A stretch of 60,000 nt of DNA from Cryptomeria japonica. Taxonomy: Eukaryota; Streptophyta; Pinopsida; Cupressales; Cupressaceae. Positions within the stretch are counted from its first letter, which is position 1. Each line of letters begins with the position of its first letter. The notes below the pieces were generated by a model, which searched no databases, was not told the DNA's origin, and worked only from the letters and a program-made list of their open reading frames with translations. Made by a program: the position numbers and the translations under genes. The stretch is from positions 646,850,920 through 646,910,919 of the forward strand of contig NC_081405.1 in assembly GCF_030272615.1 (NCBI RefSeq), in the 5' to 3' direction. Below, one piece after another: positions 23,885 to 35,376 of the stretch.

Positions 23885-25245
23885 CGACTATTATTTAATA
23901 AAAGAATTGATTGTTAATTTGTTATGTATACCACATTTTTAAACCGTCAAAAAAACTTGATAAAAAATGATATTAAAGGCCTAATCCAAAAAAACACTAT
24001 ACAAAAAAGCTTTCAGTAATTGTGAAGAGACCTCTACAGGCACATTGGAGGAAGTCCAACTGAAATTATTGTAGAAACCTGTTAGGAATCAACCACGCTA
24101 CATTCACAATCTCTTAAGAGGAGATGGGTGTGTTCTCATAAACTTATACATTTCTTTGTTTGCATTGGAATATCATATGAACCTTAGATACGCCTTGATT
24201 TTCTAAAGCTAATCAAACAGTCAATATCAATTTTATATTTCATTCTTCTATTTTCAGTAGTTAAGATTTCCTTTCAACTATTGAATTATTTGAAATCTAA
24301 AAAATAGTCCTACAACACTTTCTATACCTTCAATCATTCCTATTCTCATCTTGATTACATTCTGCACCATTCTGTACCTTCAACCATCCTGCTCAGAGTG
24401 GCAGAAAAACATCAGTTTCCGTTTAAGAGGGCAGACATATCCAGCAGAAAAAGTACTGTATGGTAGATACTCAGAAAAAGTATTCATAAATTAACATTCC
24501 AGATAAATTTTCAAAAGCTTTACATATTGTGTACATCAGACAACCCACGTAACAAATGATTTCCACAAATAGATATAAAGTTGGTAGATAGTTTTATTTC
24601 TCTATTAAATAAGTTTGTTGTTTCACTACCATATATCATGTAATATTTAAGAAGCTGTCTTCATGGTTTACGAGAAACAGGAGTGATGTCAATGAATATT
24701 CAACGACTAGATTAGTTCAAATCATTATTTATTGTTTAAATGTATTTTATTTCTCTTGTTCCTACTTTTATAGGTTAGATGTAATGCAGGTGGATCAATA
24801 TCATAAATTTTGTTTTTTAACATTAAATTTGCGAGTCTGGTTGGTATATATATTAATGTTTTTTTTAATATTAAATCAAAGAAAAAATATTTATATATAA
24901 AGAGGCAACCAACAAGTTACCGATAATAAAATACTGATTACAATGTCTAATAACATAGCCAGTTGAAGAAAACGTAGTTCACCAGCACTGAAATACATAT
25001 TTACAAATAAAGTATCAATTACAAAGCTGATTTAAACATAAATCAGAACTATTAAGAGCATGGACATCAATAAGTATCGTAACCTTCACGCACCGTATTC
25101 GTATATAAATATTAATTGTTACAAGGTAGAATATGATTTTCTGTTAAAGGGTAAAGCTCTAGGGTGTTTGCAAGGATCTTAATCTTTTTATACAATCAAA
25201 GATCACATGGCTAGAATAACTTAGCGAAACAAACAAGGATCAATA
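23885..25245. repeat. Third, more diverged copy (A''-B'')
   Basis: From about 23985 this matches the end of A (AAGCTTTCAGTAATTGTGAAGAGACC, also near 13385 and 17960) and then B (AACAGTCAATATCAATTTTATAT, GGCAGAAAAAC, GTAATGCAGGTGGATCAA). It has more indels than A'-B'. An A-rich unrelated insertion lies near 24860-25120. It leads directly into C2, the 5' LTR region. Confidence 0.7.
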
Positions 25246-27268
25246 TTAATAAATCAATAGCACAAAGACTACAAGACAAAAAGAAGACACCATCTTTATA
25301 GCTAGATATAATATATAATACACGTGGACCAACATCTTAAATTTTCTTTGCACTTATCCAAACTTGTGGGTTTGGTTGTTCTATGCACATATTAATGCTT
25401 ACAAGGTAGAATTTGTTTTTTCTTGAAAGGGTTAAGGGAGAGATTTTGAAAGGGTCTTAATTTTCTTATATAAAGAGAGATGAAGAGATAAGAAAAGTCT
25501 AGTGATACAAACAAGTAGCAATATTAGTAAATCAATAGCACAAAGACTACAACAAGACAACATGAATATGACATATTAGATAAAGGGACTAAATATAACA
25601 AACACATGTAACAACTTCTTGAAATGAGAAGGAAATAACTTACATAGAATCAAGGTGACTTAAAGTTGAACCTCACTAAAGAGGATTAAAATTTCCTATT
25701 GGTTTCCTACAGGTACAGATATTGTGGCCTCCAACAAACTTGTTAATATCAATATTCTCAGAAGTTGATCTAACCTCAAGATAACCCTTATGATGAAAAA
25801 TCATGCTCATCCTTTTCGCCATATCCTTTTAAGGAGAAATCCCATTGGGCAAGAAATAATGTTTACAAGAGGGGATGTAAGTACTATCAATTTAACCCGC
25901 TCCCTCCTAACCATGTTGTTATGAAGAGGACCCCCATAATCTACCTTAGAGATCCTTCCACTAGAGTCATCCTTAACTGTATTAAGAAGAGTCACAAAAA
26001 CACAATATGATGATCATATGTACAAAAAAAAACATTTTTCTTTTCATTACAAGAGACATTTTTTTACACATAAACATTGAGTCCCCATAAGCAATGTGTT
26101 GCATCCAATCCCCAAATTTTCAAGATAAGGAAATAGATGGACAAAGAACCTTACCCACATATACTAACACATAAAATCTAGTAAACAACAAATGTTTCCT
26201 AGAAATGGTCTCCTAATCAAGAGTGTAAGATAACCAACTGAAGATACAATACCTCTTAGGATCCCCCTCTTTCAAATATTCTAGTAGTAGGCCCAAGTTC
26301 AACTAAATAAAGAGAGGAACATGCAGTTGCAATTTGGAGCTAAAAGTGTTGGACACGATTGGAGGGCGACCTAGTCCAGGGGGTGTCCAAAGTGATAGAA
26401 GGGGGCATAAATGTATTTAGGAGGTCCTATAGGCACGTCTCCCAAAAATCAAGCTAAAAAGTGTTGGACATGGGTGTTGGGCACCCTAATCCTGGTGTTT
26501 ATGCTTGTTCAAAATCTAGGAATGACTAGATAATTGTTTCCTTTGCACTCTTGTAACCTTCTTTTTTGTCTAATTTGAACTTGCACACACAAAAATGGGG
26601 AAAAATGGTTGTGATGTATAGGGGTTTGCCTAAGACAAACCCTGTGTTGGTGTTTCCACCTCCACAACATCTGTGATGATGTAAAAAGAGTTCTTATCCT
26701 CAAAAGGAAAATAATGGACATGCTAAAATTAAATGATTATACCTTAGGTATGAAACCCTCTCATGGAGTTTCAAATAAAGGTAATGATGCAATGCTCTTT
26801 ACACAAGTCTTGCAAGTGTTAATGCAATAACATGATAAACATAAATCAAAAATATAAAATCATACTTGAATGTAGAGTATTGTAGCTTGCTACTTTTTGA
26901 ATGCTCTTGATTGAATTAAGTTGGATAATGTTTGATCTTAGAACATAATATTATGAATGATAGAAGATGTTCTTTCTATAGGGTTCACAAGGTATTTTTG
27001 AGTTACAACCAACATAAAATGGTTAAGTACAAAAATTGAGACAACTCCTCAAATTGTGAAGGCCAACTCTAAAACAACTACAATTTTGAGGAATTTTGGC
27101 TGAATGGGGTTGGAGGGGGCCTTGTTCCCACTAAAATAGGGCCTCCAAAAGGGTAAGTGCACAAAGATGGTGGTCAGAAAAGTGGACACACCAAAACGCG
27201 CACAAGGTATTTCAAATTTAAAGAACCCCGTACGCGTTTAGGCTCATTTTGCCGAGCCTAACCAAAGC

Positions 27269-27375
27269 TAAACTGCGTGCGTGGTTTAAAACATACTAAC
27301 CACGTACACAGTTTAAAGAATACTAACCGCGTACATGGTTTAAAGCATACTAGCCGCGTACGCGGTTCTGTCTGT
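27269..27375. repeat. CG-containing 27-bp tandem repeat in the TIR element
   Basis: Four units of about 27 bp start near 27270, 27298, 27325 and 27352, of the type AACCGCGTACATGGTTTAAAGCATACT. The last holds a perfect palindrome, CCGCGTACGCGG (27354-27365). CpG density is far above the surrounding AT-rich DNA. Confidence 0.85.
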
Positions 27376-27639
27376 CAATAAAATGCAATTCACTTAGCAT
27401 TCCATTAGGTTTTTCAGTAGGATATATACATAAAATATAACATTTAAAAGATAAGTGACATAAAGTATAAGTGACATTTCTCTTTGTCTTTTATCTTTCT
27501 TATACTTTAAGTTATATTTTATGTATATATTGTTAGGATGTTTGAGAGTGGTTCCAGATCTCTAAGAGTTATAATGCAGATTCTAGTTTTTTGAGTATTC
27601 TTATAAATTTCAGACTTAGTCAAATTTCAGTAATCAACT

Positions 27640-28022
27640 TGCTCATATCAAAATTATGTCTCTCATCTCTTCCCTACATTCCCCCTCTCTCTTCCTTAAC
27701 CCCTACCTTTTTGTCTCTTAGGAATCTCCCTCTCTACTTTCTTCCCTCTCTAGTGTATCTCTCCGTCTCTTTCTCATCTCCCTCACCCTCTTTCTCTCTT
27801 TCATATATCCCTCTCTTTCTCTACCTCTCTCAAATATCTCTATCTCTCACTCTCTCCCCCTCTCTTAAGTGTCCCTCTCTCTCATTCTCTCCCTCTCCCT
27901 CCCCCTCCCTTTCTCTTCCTTTGTCAAGTATTTCTTTCCCTCTAACTCTATTTCTCTCTCCCCCTCTCGCTCCATTTCTCTTTCTCTCAAGTCTCTCTCC
28001 TTCTCTCTATCACAGGCTATCA

Positions 28023-28059
<37 letters not shown>

Positions 28060-28180
28060 CCATTATTTCTCTCTTAAGTCTCTCTCCCTATCTGCCTCTA
28101 TCTCTCTATCTCACTCTCCTCCTCTGTTATCTCTTTCCCACTCTCTCCCTACCTCTCCACCTCCCTTTCTATTTTTCACT

Positions 28181-28221
<41 letters not shown>

Positions 28222-28627
28222 CCCATTCTCTCTATCTCACTCTCTCCTTCTCTCAGGTCTCTCTCTCTCATTCTCTCCCTCTCCCCTCTCTCTCCCTCTC
28301 TCCCTTTCTCATTACCTCTCTTTCTCACTCTCTCCCTCTCTTCGAACCTCTCTCTCTCTAGTCTCTTGTAATACCCTTCCACCCCTTCCTCCCTCTCACT
28401 CAGACTCTCTCTATCTCTCACCCTCTCTTTCTCTCTCTCTCACCTTTCCTCCCTTCACCTCTTAGGTCTTTCTTTCTCTCCCAATCCCTCTATCCACCTC
28501 TTATATATATATATATATATATATATCTCATTTATCTCTTGTCTCTATCTCTCTATCTCACTCTCCTCCTCTCTTAGGTGTATCTCTTTCCCATTGCCTC
28601 CCTCTCCTCCCCCTCTCCCCCTCTCTA
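27640..28627. repeat. CT-rich low-complexity block with (TC)n and (TA)n runs
   Basis: Nearly pure pyrimidine on the plus strand for about 1 kb, with uninterrupted (CT)n near 28027-28056 and 28183-28218 and (TA)n at 28501-28526. A 256-codon ORF through it encodes only Ser/Leu/Pro and is rejected as a gene. Confidence 0.95.
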
Positions 28628-28630
28628 GGG

Positions 28631-29240
28631 TCAAAAGGTATTCTCAGGGCTCATATGGTATCCTAGGGATCCATGCATGTGTCCTAAGGGGTCATAGGAC
28701 ACCATATGACCCATAACGACACATAAGAGGTCATATGGAGTCCTAAGGGGTCATAAGACACCACATGACCCCTTAGCATACCATACGACCCATAATGACA
28801 CCAAATGGTATCCTAAGGGGTCATAAAACACTATATGACCTCTTAGGACACCATACAACCGATAACGACACCATATGGAGTCCTAAGGGGTCAAATAGTG
28901 TCCTACAGGGTTGTAGGAGACCATATGACCCCTTAGGACACCATATGACCCCTAATGACACCATATGGTATCCTAAGTGGTCATAAGGTGTCCTAGGGGT
29001 CATATGACACCATAAGACACATAACGATGCCATATGGTGTCCAATGGGTCATTGGACACCATATGACCCTTAGAATGCAATACGACCCCTAACAACATCT
29101 AAGGGGTCATAGGACACTATATGATCCCTTAGAATACCATAGGACCTATAATGATGCCAAATAGTGTCCTAAGGGGTCATAAAACACTGTATGACCCTTT
29201 TGGGAACCATATGGTGGTGTTATGGGTCATAAAACACATC
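28631..29240. repeat. Palindromic satellite in the TIR element
   Basis: The phrase CCTAAGGGGTCATA and its reverse complement TATGACCCCTTAGG alternate about every 20-45 bp, mixed with CCATATGAC and AATGACACC. Both orientations occur on one strand, so neighbouring units can pair into hairpins throughout the ~600-bp block. Confidence 0.9.
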
Positions 29241-30868
29241 TTCTAGTTCTCACTCTTAACTATCTTTCTGCCAAAGGATTTGTCAAAATACTAAATCTAA
29301 ATATGACTTTTTTGATGTGCACGTCAGACACTATGTTATGTTTTTTTGAAAAAATCAGGGTCTATTTTTCGTGCGCTAAGGATTTGACCCCCTTAATCTT
29401 ATCCAATTTTGAAAAATTTTAGTAGTTTGGAAACTAGATTCAGAGTACTACAATATTTGTTCTTTGATTATCTTCATATCTTGAGTGGATGACTTTCAAA
29501 TTTTGCCTCCAAGTTCAGGTTCACCTAATTTCAGAAAAAAAGTGTCCACTTATACCCCCTTTTTGACCACCATCTTTGTGCACTTACCCAAAAGGGAATA
29601 AAGAGTGTTGAGGTTTGTGATGCTACATTTGGTCCTAGTTTTATTATTTGATGACATTTAAATTGTAGACAATAATAAAGATTTAAATTAGAATAGGGCC
29701 CAAATAGGCTTAAAATGATCTAGGAAAAGACACACTATAGTAGGGGCTCAAATAGAGTGTAAAATTGCAAAGGGGTATGATTTACTACAATACATTGATT
29801 ATAGCCACCACCAAGAGCATCTTTCTAGGGAGGTGGTGGCATAGAAAGAGAATCCATCATTACCTCCAAAACTAGCAAACACATAAGAGAAGCAATGATA
29901 CATAGAGGATCTAAGAGTTTAACATTGAGGTATAAATAACAACATTCAAACTTGACAATAATGGATCTCCAAGAGGGAGCTTGGAGGGACAAAATATATC
30001 TCCCATTCATAACTAGATTAACAAGAGAACTATTTTCACCTCCTACACTAGTGACCAATATAGATAAATTTTCAAACCACTTTCCTTTGATTTCTCAGAA
30101 AGATCCCATTGATCTTACCAGACTAAAGGGATAATCCATGCTAAATATTTGAGCTTTAACAACACAATTCCCATCAATAAAGGGATAAGGAGAGATGAGG
30201 AAGCCTTTGCACAACCCCTATAATGGTTGTTACCTACCATTTTTAGCCACCAAAGTTAATCACCTCCACACACTTATAGTGAAAGGGAGGCTACATTGTT
30301 GAAGGTGATCATCACAAACTCAATTGGAAGTGAAATAGATCTTTGACACTGCAGTTAATCCTACAACTGTAGCATCATAAATTTTACACCTTTATTAGTG
30401 CGTCCAATTTCACACTCTCCTAGCACCTATTTTACTATTTTTTTTCCTCTATGCATTGTAGGACCTTTATTGTAATTAATTATTATTTAATTCAATATTA
30501 TGGGTTTTATACCACTTTATTACATCATCACACTCTTATTTTGGCCCTTAATTCTAGGTGTTTCCTTTATTATTGTTTCCCGATTTATCGTAATCTTACC
30601 CTAATTTCTACTCTCAAAGCATATTTCACATACCCATGCATTACGGTTTGAGCCACCAAGTTGGAATTGACATTAGAATCACACTATCTCACATCCCTAG
30701 AAAACCAGAAAAAGTTGATAGGACTAGGTAGTATACTACCTGGTCTTGAACTTTTTCCCCCAAATTTTAGGAGAATAATAAGGTGGTCTTACCCTATTCA
30801 ATTACCACTTCATGTTACAATATATCAATTCTAAGTTGGTCTAATAGTGATTTTAATTATGAAATCTC

Positions 30869-30875
30869 TATATAA
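30869..30875 (+). promoter_or_regulatory. Candidate TATA box in 5' LTR (upstream)
   Basis: TATATAA in CTCTATATAAGGCATTCC. The same box is kept in the 3' LTR at 56100-56106. It is one of two candidate LTR promoters. Confidence 0.4.
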
Positions 30876-30949
30876 GGCATTCCTCCCAATTCATTTTCAG
30901 CATTACATATTATGCTAACATGTGTAGACATATAAATCTGACCACCTAC

Positions 30950-31210
30950 TTAAATAAATATTTAATATTTATTTAAACCACATTCCTCAATTAATTAAAT
31001 TATATTTAATTAATTTCCCCACTTTCATCTATTTGGTTTAAAAACTATTCAATTTATTTAATTAAATTCATATAATCACTTTCTAGCTTTTAATTAAATA
31101 AATCACTTTATTTAATTGAAGTTCCCCTTCCCCTTTTAATTAAATTCACATTTAATTAAAAATCCCCTTCCAATTTAAATAAATCAAAATTTTATTTAAA
31201 TTGGGCAAGT
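30950..31210. repeat. Run of AT-only palindromes in the 5' LTR
   Basis: Repeated short palindromes such as AAATATTTAATATTT, TTTAATTAAA and AATTTAAATAAAT, separated by short C/T-rich linkers. The same run lies in the 3' LTR at about 56180-56430. Confidence 0.8.
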
Positions 31211-31524
31211 TGTCATCCACTTTTTGGAACAAATCACTTTATTTCAAAATTAAAATCCAAAAATACCTCCCACTTGCATTCTCCTAACCAATCCACTTGC
31301 ATGATTAATCTTCTTCTAGAGCCTTCTAGATTCTTCTAATCATCTTGAATTAGCCTAATTCATCTCTTAAACATTTGCACATTCCTTAAGAGAAGTCACT
31401 TAGATAAAAAATCCCCCAAAGTCTTCAAAATGCATTAAAGGCTTTACGCCTTCAACAAGTTAACCCTCAAAGCCTCCCAAACCATTAATGGTTAACTCAA
31501 CCTTCCCTCCTGGTTAGAGACTTT

Positions 31525-32745
31525 TGTTAGACAGTTCAAATAATCGGAAGACAACTAAGAGGGGGGGGGGGGGGGGGGGGGGTGAATCAGTTGTCATAGA
31601 TTACCAGAACCATTAGCAATTAAAAATTTAATACAAGAACCCAAAACATTAATACCGAATAACAGTTAAACCAATTAAGCATAAACAATAATCATAGAAT
31701 AAATACCATCCACATGACACCAAGATTTATATGTGGAAAACCTGGTAAAGGGAAAAACCACGGTGAGAAGCCTACCCATAGTCAGATAATACTTCTGTAG
31801 TAAGTATGTGAATTACAATTGAGGGGCCTGCACTTGTAGGAAGGCCAACAACCTAGAGCGCATTGCTCATCACAAAAGGAGCCTCACTGACTACATAGAA
31901 ATCTAGACTACAATCTGGAGAAGTGTTGAACTGCAAAATATAGTATCTCCTATGCTTGAGTACAGTTCCGGTTAAGCTCAATACCGAAGGACTTAATCCT
32001 CTTACATAAACCCAATTCGATCTCCAATGATCAACCAAATCCTCTTCCTGAATGATATTACATTATTCACACATTACATTCCTTTCTCATAATCATATAT
32101 GATCTATAATGAGATCTTACATCTATATATACAAACCCTTGACCATAAACAATTAGGTCGGCCACCAGATATTAAACCAATTACATAATTACAAACCATG
32201 TCGGCCTTAGACCAAACAAATAATATCCAACACATAAGATATCTCAGAAACACATCAAGAGGTCCAATCCACAAGTTACATTAAAGCCGGTCCATAACCT
32301 AGATCAATCATGACCCAGTATAGGTCCACACGCTTCAGCAATGATCTCCACTCGTGAAGTCTCGAACATGATCACCATCAACATCCTGAAACTCCACTAA
32401 AAGCTGCACCAACACCACTTATGCAATTCATCAAAGATCTTCATCAAAATCTCTATCGGTGAAACGGTTGCCGGAACTAGAAACCAAGCTTCTAAGCAAA
32501 CAGGATAGCATCTGATCATCAGACAAAAACCAACTTACTGAATATGAGCATGAGTATCATGAACAAGATAATTCCATAACCAAATCATACCGGAGTATAC
32601 CAGATCATGCCGGATCCAAATTAACCAGACACCACTCAACCTACCAGGACCAGAAGGGTGCCGATAAAGCATCCAAATAGCTAGTGTTGGCATCAATGAC
32701 AAAACATCAATGCAACACATAATCATTTCCACCAAATGGCCAACA
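31525..32745 (-). repeat. Copia 3' LTR (left on plus strand)
   Basis: Bounded by TGTTAG and GGCCAACA. It contains an uninterrupted run of 22 G (31561-31582). On the minus strand it carries the GGTTTTTCCCTTTACC phrase common near the R-U5 region of plant copia LTRs. Confidence 0.9.
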
Positions 32746-32760
32746 ATCTCCCCCTTTGAC
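32746..32760 (-). promoter_or_regulatory. Copia polypurine tract
   Basis: Read on the minus strand, GTCAAAGGGGGAGAT abuts the 3' LTR directly, as expected for the primer of plus-strand DNA synthesis. Confidence 0.85.
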
Positions 32761-33183
32761 ATTGATGGAAACACTAAATGTGAAAAACATCTAAGTACCA
32801 AGAAATGCCAAACAAGTCTCCCCCAATGGAAGACAACCAACAATCTCCCACATATAGCTCTGAAATAAAGACCTAACTCCCCATGTGAATAATATCTCTG
32901 TAAAGCTCTGAATCTCTCCCTTTTCTTTTTATTTTTCCTTTTTCACATCAATATCACTCCCCCTTTGACATCAATGCCAGAAATCTGACAAAAATATCAA
33001 AGCAAAAGCATAAACTATTGAATCACAACGCTGACTACTCCCCCTGAGCAGTAGCATCCCCACATAAGTGCCGAAATGGATAGTATCTCTGATAATGCAT
33101 ACCAGACTCATGCCAAACCGCATCAATCAAGTCTCTACCGAAGGGGCATAAACTCCCAATTTGTCTCTCAGGTACTCAAATGA

Positions 33184-33492
33184 TTACTTGGGTAAAGGTT
33201 TAGTGAAAATATCTGCAATCTTCTCTTTAGTGTTCACATAAACTAGTCTAACTTCATTTGCTTCCACCTTTTCCTTCAAAAAGTTATACTTGACAGATAT
33301 GTGATTTTTCTTAGAATGAAATACTAGATTCTTTGATATATCAATAGCAGTAGAGTTATCATAGTGAATAACTACTGGTGCATCACAATCCACCTTTATA
33401 TCCTTCAACATTTGCTTCATCCATAAAAATTGTGTACAGTTAGTAGCAACAACAACATACTCAACTTCAACAGTAGATAAAGAAGTGTACAT
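33184..33492 (-). pseudogene. Copia RNase H
   Basis: An open frame of 102 codons reads SLSTVEVEYVVVATNCTQFL near its start, then HYDNSTAIDISKN, then a HSKKNHISVKYNFLKE block and ends DIFTKPLPK. This is the C-terminal half of the copia RNase H, with E in the VEVEY block and D in the YDNSTA block as catalytic residues and the TKPLPK tail that ends most copia polyproteins. The upstream half (33493-33647) is broken by a stop and frame changes, so it is a relic rather than a working enzyme. Confidence 0.9.
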
Positions 33493-33647
33493 GACTATTT
33501 CTTGCTAATCCATGAAACCAACTTCTTTCCAAGAAAGAAAGCTCCACTAGAAGTACTTTTTCAGTCATCAACATCTCCAGCCCAATCAACATTTGTATAT
33601 GCACATAAAGTAAAGTTATCATCCTTAGGGTACCACAAACCATATTC

Positions 33648-34104
33648 TTATGTACCTTGCAAGTATCTGAAAATCCTTTTCACCATAATGTCAGGCCTAG
33701 TCTGAGTCAAATAAAGAAGACCTCCAATCATAGATTTGTATCTTGTAGGATTTACTGGTGCAGAAACATCTTTTCTTGTCAATTTATCACTTGTAACCAT
33801 AGGAGTACTTACCGATTTAGAATCTCCCATACCAAATTTCTTCAACAATTCCTTAGCATACTTATTTTGACAGATAAAAATACCTTTGTCAGTCTGAGTA
33901 ATCTGCAAACCTAAGAAAAATTTCATCTCTCCAATCATAGACATCTCAAATTCTTTCTCCATATTCTTAGAAAATTCTATTCATAACTTATCTTCACATC
34001 CAAAACTAATGTCATCAACAACTACTTCAATAATCAAGATATCATCATTAGTGATTTTATAATATAAATTACTATCAGCACTACCCTTTGTAAAGCCAAG
34101 TTTT
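33648..34104 (-). pseudogene. Copia reverse transcriptase, C-terminal part
   Basis: A 104-codon ORF (33962-33648) gives MIGEMKFFLGLQITQTDKGI, YAKELLKKFGM, STPM and MIGGLLYLTQTRPDI, the standard thumb region of copia reverse transcriptase. Just upstream on the strand, after a stop, the frame reads VVVDDISFG where copia enzymes have YVDDI, so the Tyr is replaced but both catalytic aspartates remain. The start is cut at 34104 by the solo LTR. Several stops follow, so it is inactive. Confidence 0.9.
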
Positions 34105-34953
34105 TGTTGGCATTACACACTCAGATGAGAATAGTTGATGTTGTCATTGATGGCAACCAACTGGTAATATGGTTCATAGGTTACACCGGCAACAAACATC
34201 ATCTACCAGCACCGACAAACACTACAAGTTTATTCGCACTGACATCCAATCTACACTGACAATAGATCACACCAACACTCTAAGCCGACATGGAAATAAT
34301 ATTGTTTTGTATTGTAATTATATTGTATAGCCGACATGATGCATTGTAAAGACTCATATATGTATGAGATCTTGTGGGTCATTTTGAAATGTAATTAGGT
34401 AATGAATGTAAGCGGTATATGAGAGTGAATAACTGTATATGAATTATGATGTAATTATTTTATGAGCGAATAAGAGTAGAGCAGAGCGAAGAAAGGTTTA
34501 TGGCAGAGGTATCTGACAGAGCTTAAATCAGTATTGAATCCAGCATTGCAGATGCTATTTTGAGCAGTACATTGTCATTGGATTTAACCATCCAATTGTA
34601 GTCAGTGGGACTCCTTTTTGTGATTGAGCAGTGAGCTCTAGGCTGTTGGCCTTCCTGCATGTGCAGGCCTCTATTGTATAAGTAATATTTATTCATATTG
34701 GCTACTGAGTAAATATTGTGGGTCACAAATCCCACTGAGGTTTTTCCCCTACCGGGTTTCCTCGCCAAAAATATCTATGTTATGGTGTACATTGATGGTT
34801 ATACTTTTATTTTTCTTTATTGCATTATTACTTGTTTACCAGTATATTAATTTGGGTTATAAAGTTGCAAACAAGTTTAAATATTTTGATTACCGGTTAG
34901 ACACTGATTGACCCCCCCTCTCAGTGTCTTTGAGACTGATCAAGTATCTAACA
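34105..34953 (+). mobile_element. Solo LTR of another copia family, nested in reverse transcriptase
   Basis: The insert begins TGTTGGCATTACAC and ends GTATCTAACA, flanked by GTTTT and GTTTC (four of five bases match). Sequence on either side joins into the reverse transcriptase reading (KYLLK before it, LGFTKGSADSNLYYK after). It carries GAGGTTTTTCCCCTACCGGG near its 3' part and a C7 run near the end, features of copia LTRs read on the plus strand. It is therefore opposite to its host. Only one LTR with no interior means it arose by recombination between two LTRs. Confidence 0.85.
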
Positions 34954-35361
34954 GTTTCAAAAGATATTTATCCAACCTTGCATACCAAGCTCTAGGTGCC
35001 CGTTTCAATCCATATAAAGATTTCCTTAACCTACAAACATGTTTGTATCATTTGATAGTTAAAAACCACCATTTTTCTCAATATAAACTTCCTCATAAAG
35101 ATCCCCATTCAAAAATGCACATTTAACATCCATCTGATAAACCTTGTAGTTTTTATAAGCAACATAGGCAAGAAATAATTTTATAGCTTCAATCCTAGCT
35201 ATAGGTGCAAAAGTCTCTCCATAATCAATTCCTTCCTTCTGAGAATATCCTTTACAAACCAATCTAGCCTTATTCCTTATAAATTGACCATCCTCATTCA
35301 ATTTATTTCTAAAAACCCATTTAGTTCCAATAACATTTTTATTTTTAGGTCGGGGAACCAA
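34954..35361 (-). pseudogene. Copia reverse transcriptase, N-terminal part
   Basis: A 100-codon ORF (35361-35059) holds [38 protein letters not shown] and [19 protein letters not shown], the first conserved blocks of copia reverse transcriptase. The D in [10 protein letters not shown] is a catalytic aspartate. After it, on a different frame, [20 protein letters not shown] continues the fingers/palm region up to the solo LTR at 34953. So the gene is split by an insertion and a frameshift. Confidence 0.9.
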
Positions 35362-35376
35362 AGTCCATGTGTTATT

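Larger units (their letters stand above)
27151..29589. mobile_element. Non-autonomous TIR DNA transposon
   Basis: The left end GGGTAAGTGCACAAAGATGG and the right end are perfect inverted repeats over 26 bp, with further inverted similarity (GTGGACAC). The 3' LTR near 54850 shows the empty site CCTCCAAAAGGGAAT. Here the target reads CCTCCAAAA before and AAAAGGGAAT after. The duplication is AAAA if the element begins with GGG, or nine bases CCAAAAGGG if the ends overlap the target; the latter would suit a Mutator-like element. Inside there is no transposase, only CG-rich repeats, a CT-rich kilobase and a palindromic satellite. A relic of the family lies at 10060-10376. Confidence 0.85.

Noticed and set aside
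27591-28361. A 256-codon plus-strand ORF
   Set aside because: It is translated CT-rich simple sequence (Ser/Leu/Pro only) inside the TIR element, and the same region is open in other frames.
33502-33914. Plus-strand ORFs over the copia gene (33502-33705, 33657-33914) and 35728-35919, 37715-37927
   Set aside because: They are antisense shadows of copia reverse transcriptase, integrase and gag, whose motifs read on the minus strand.
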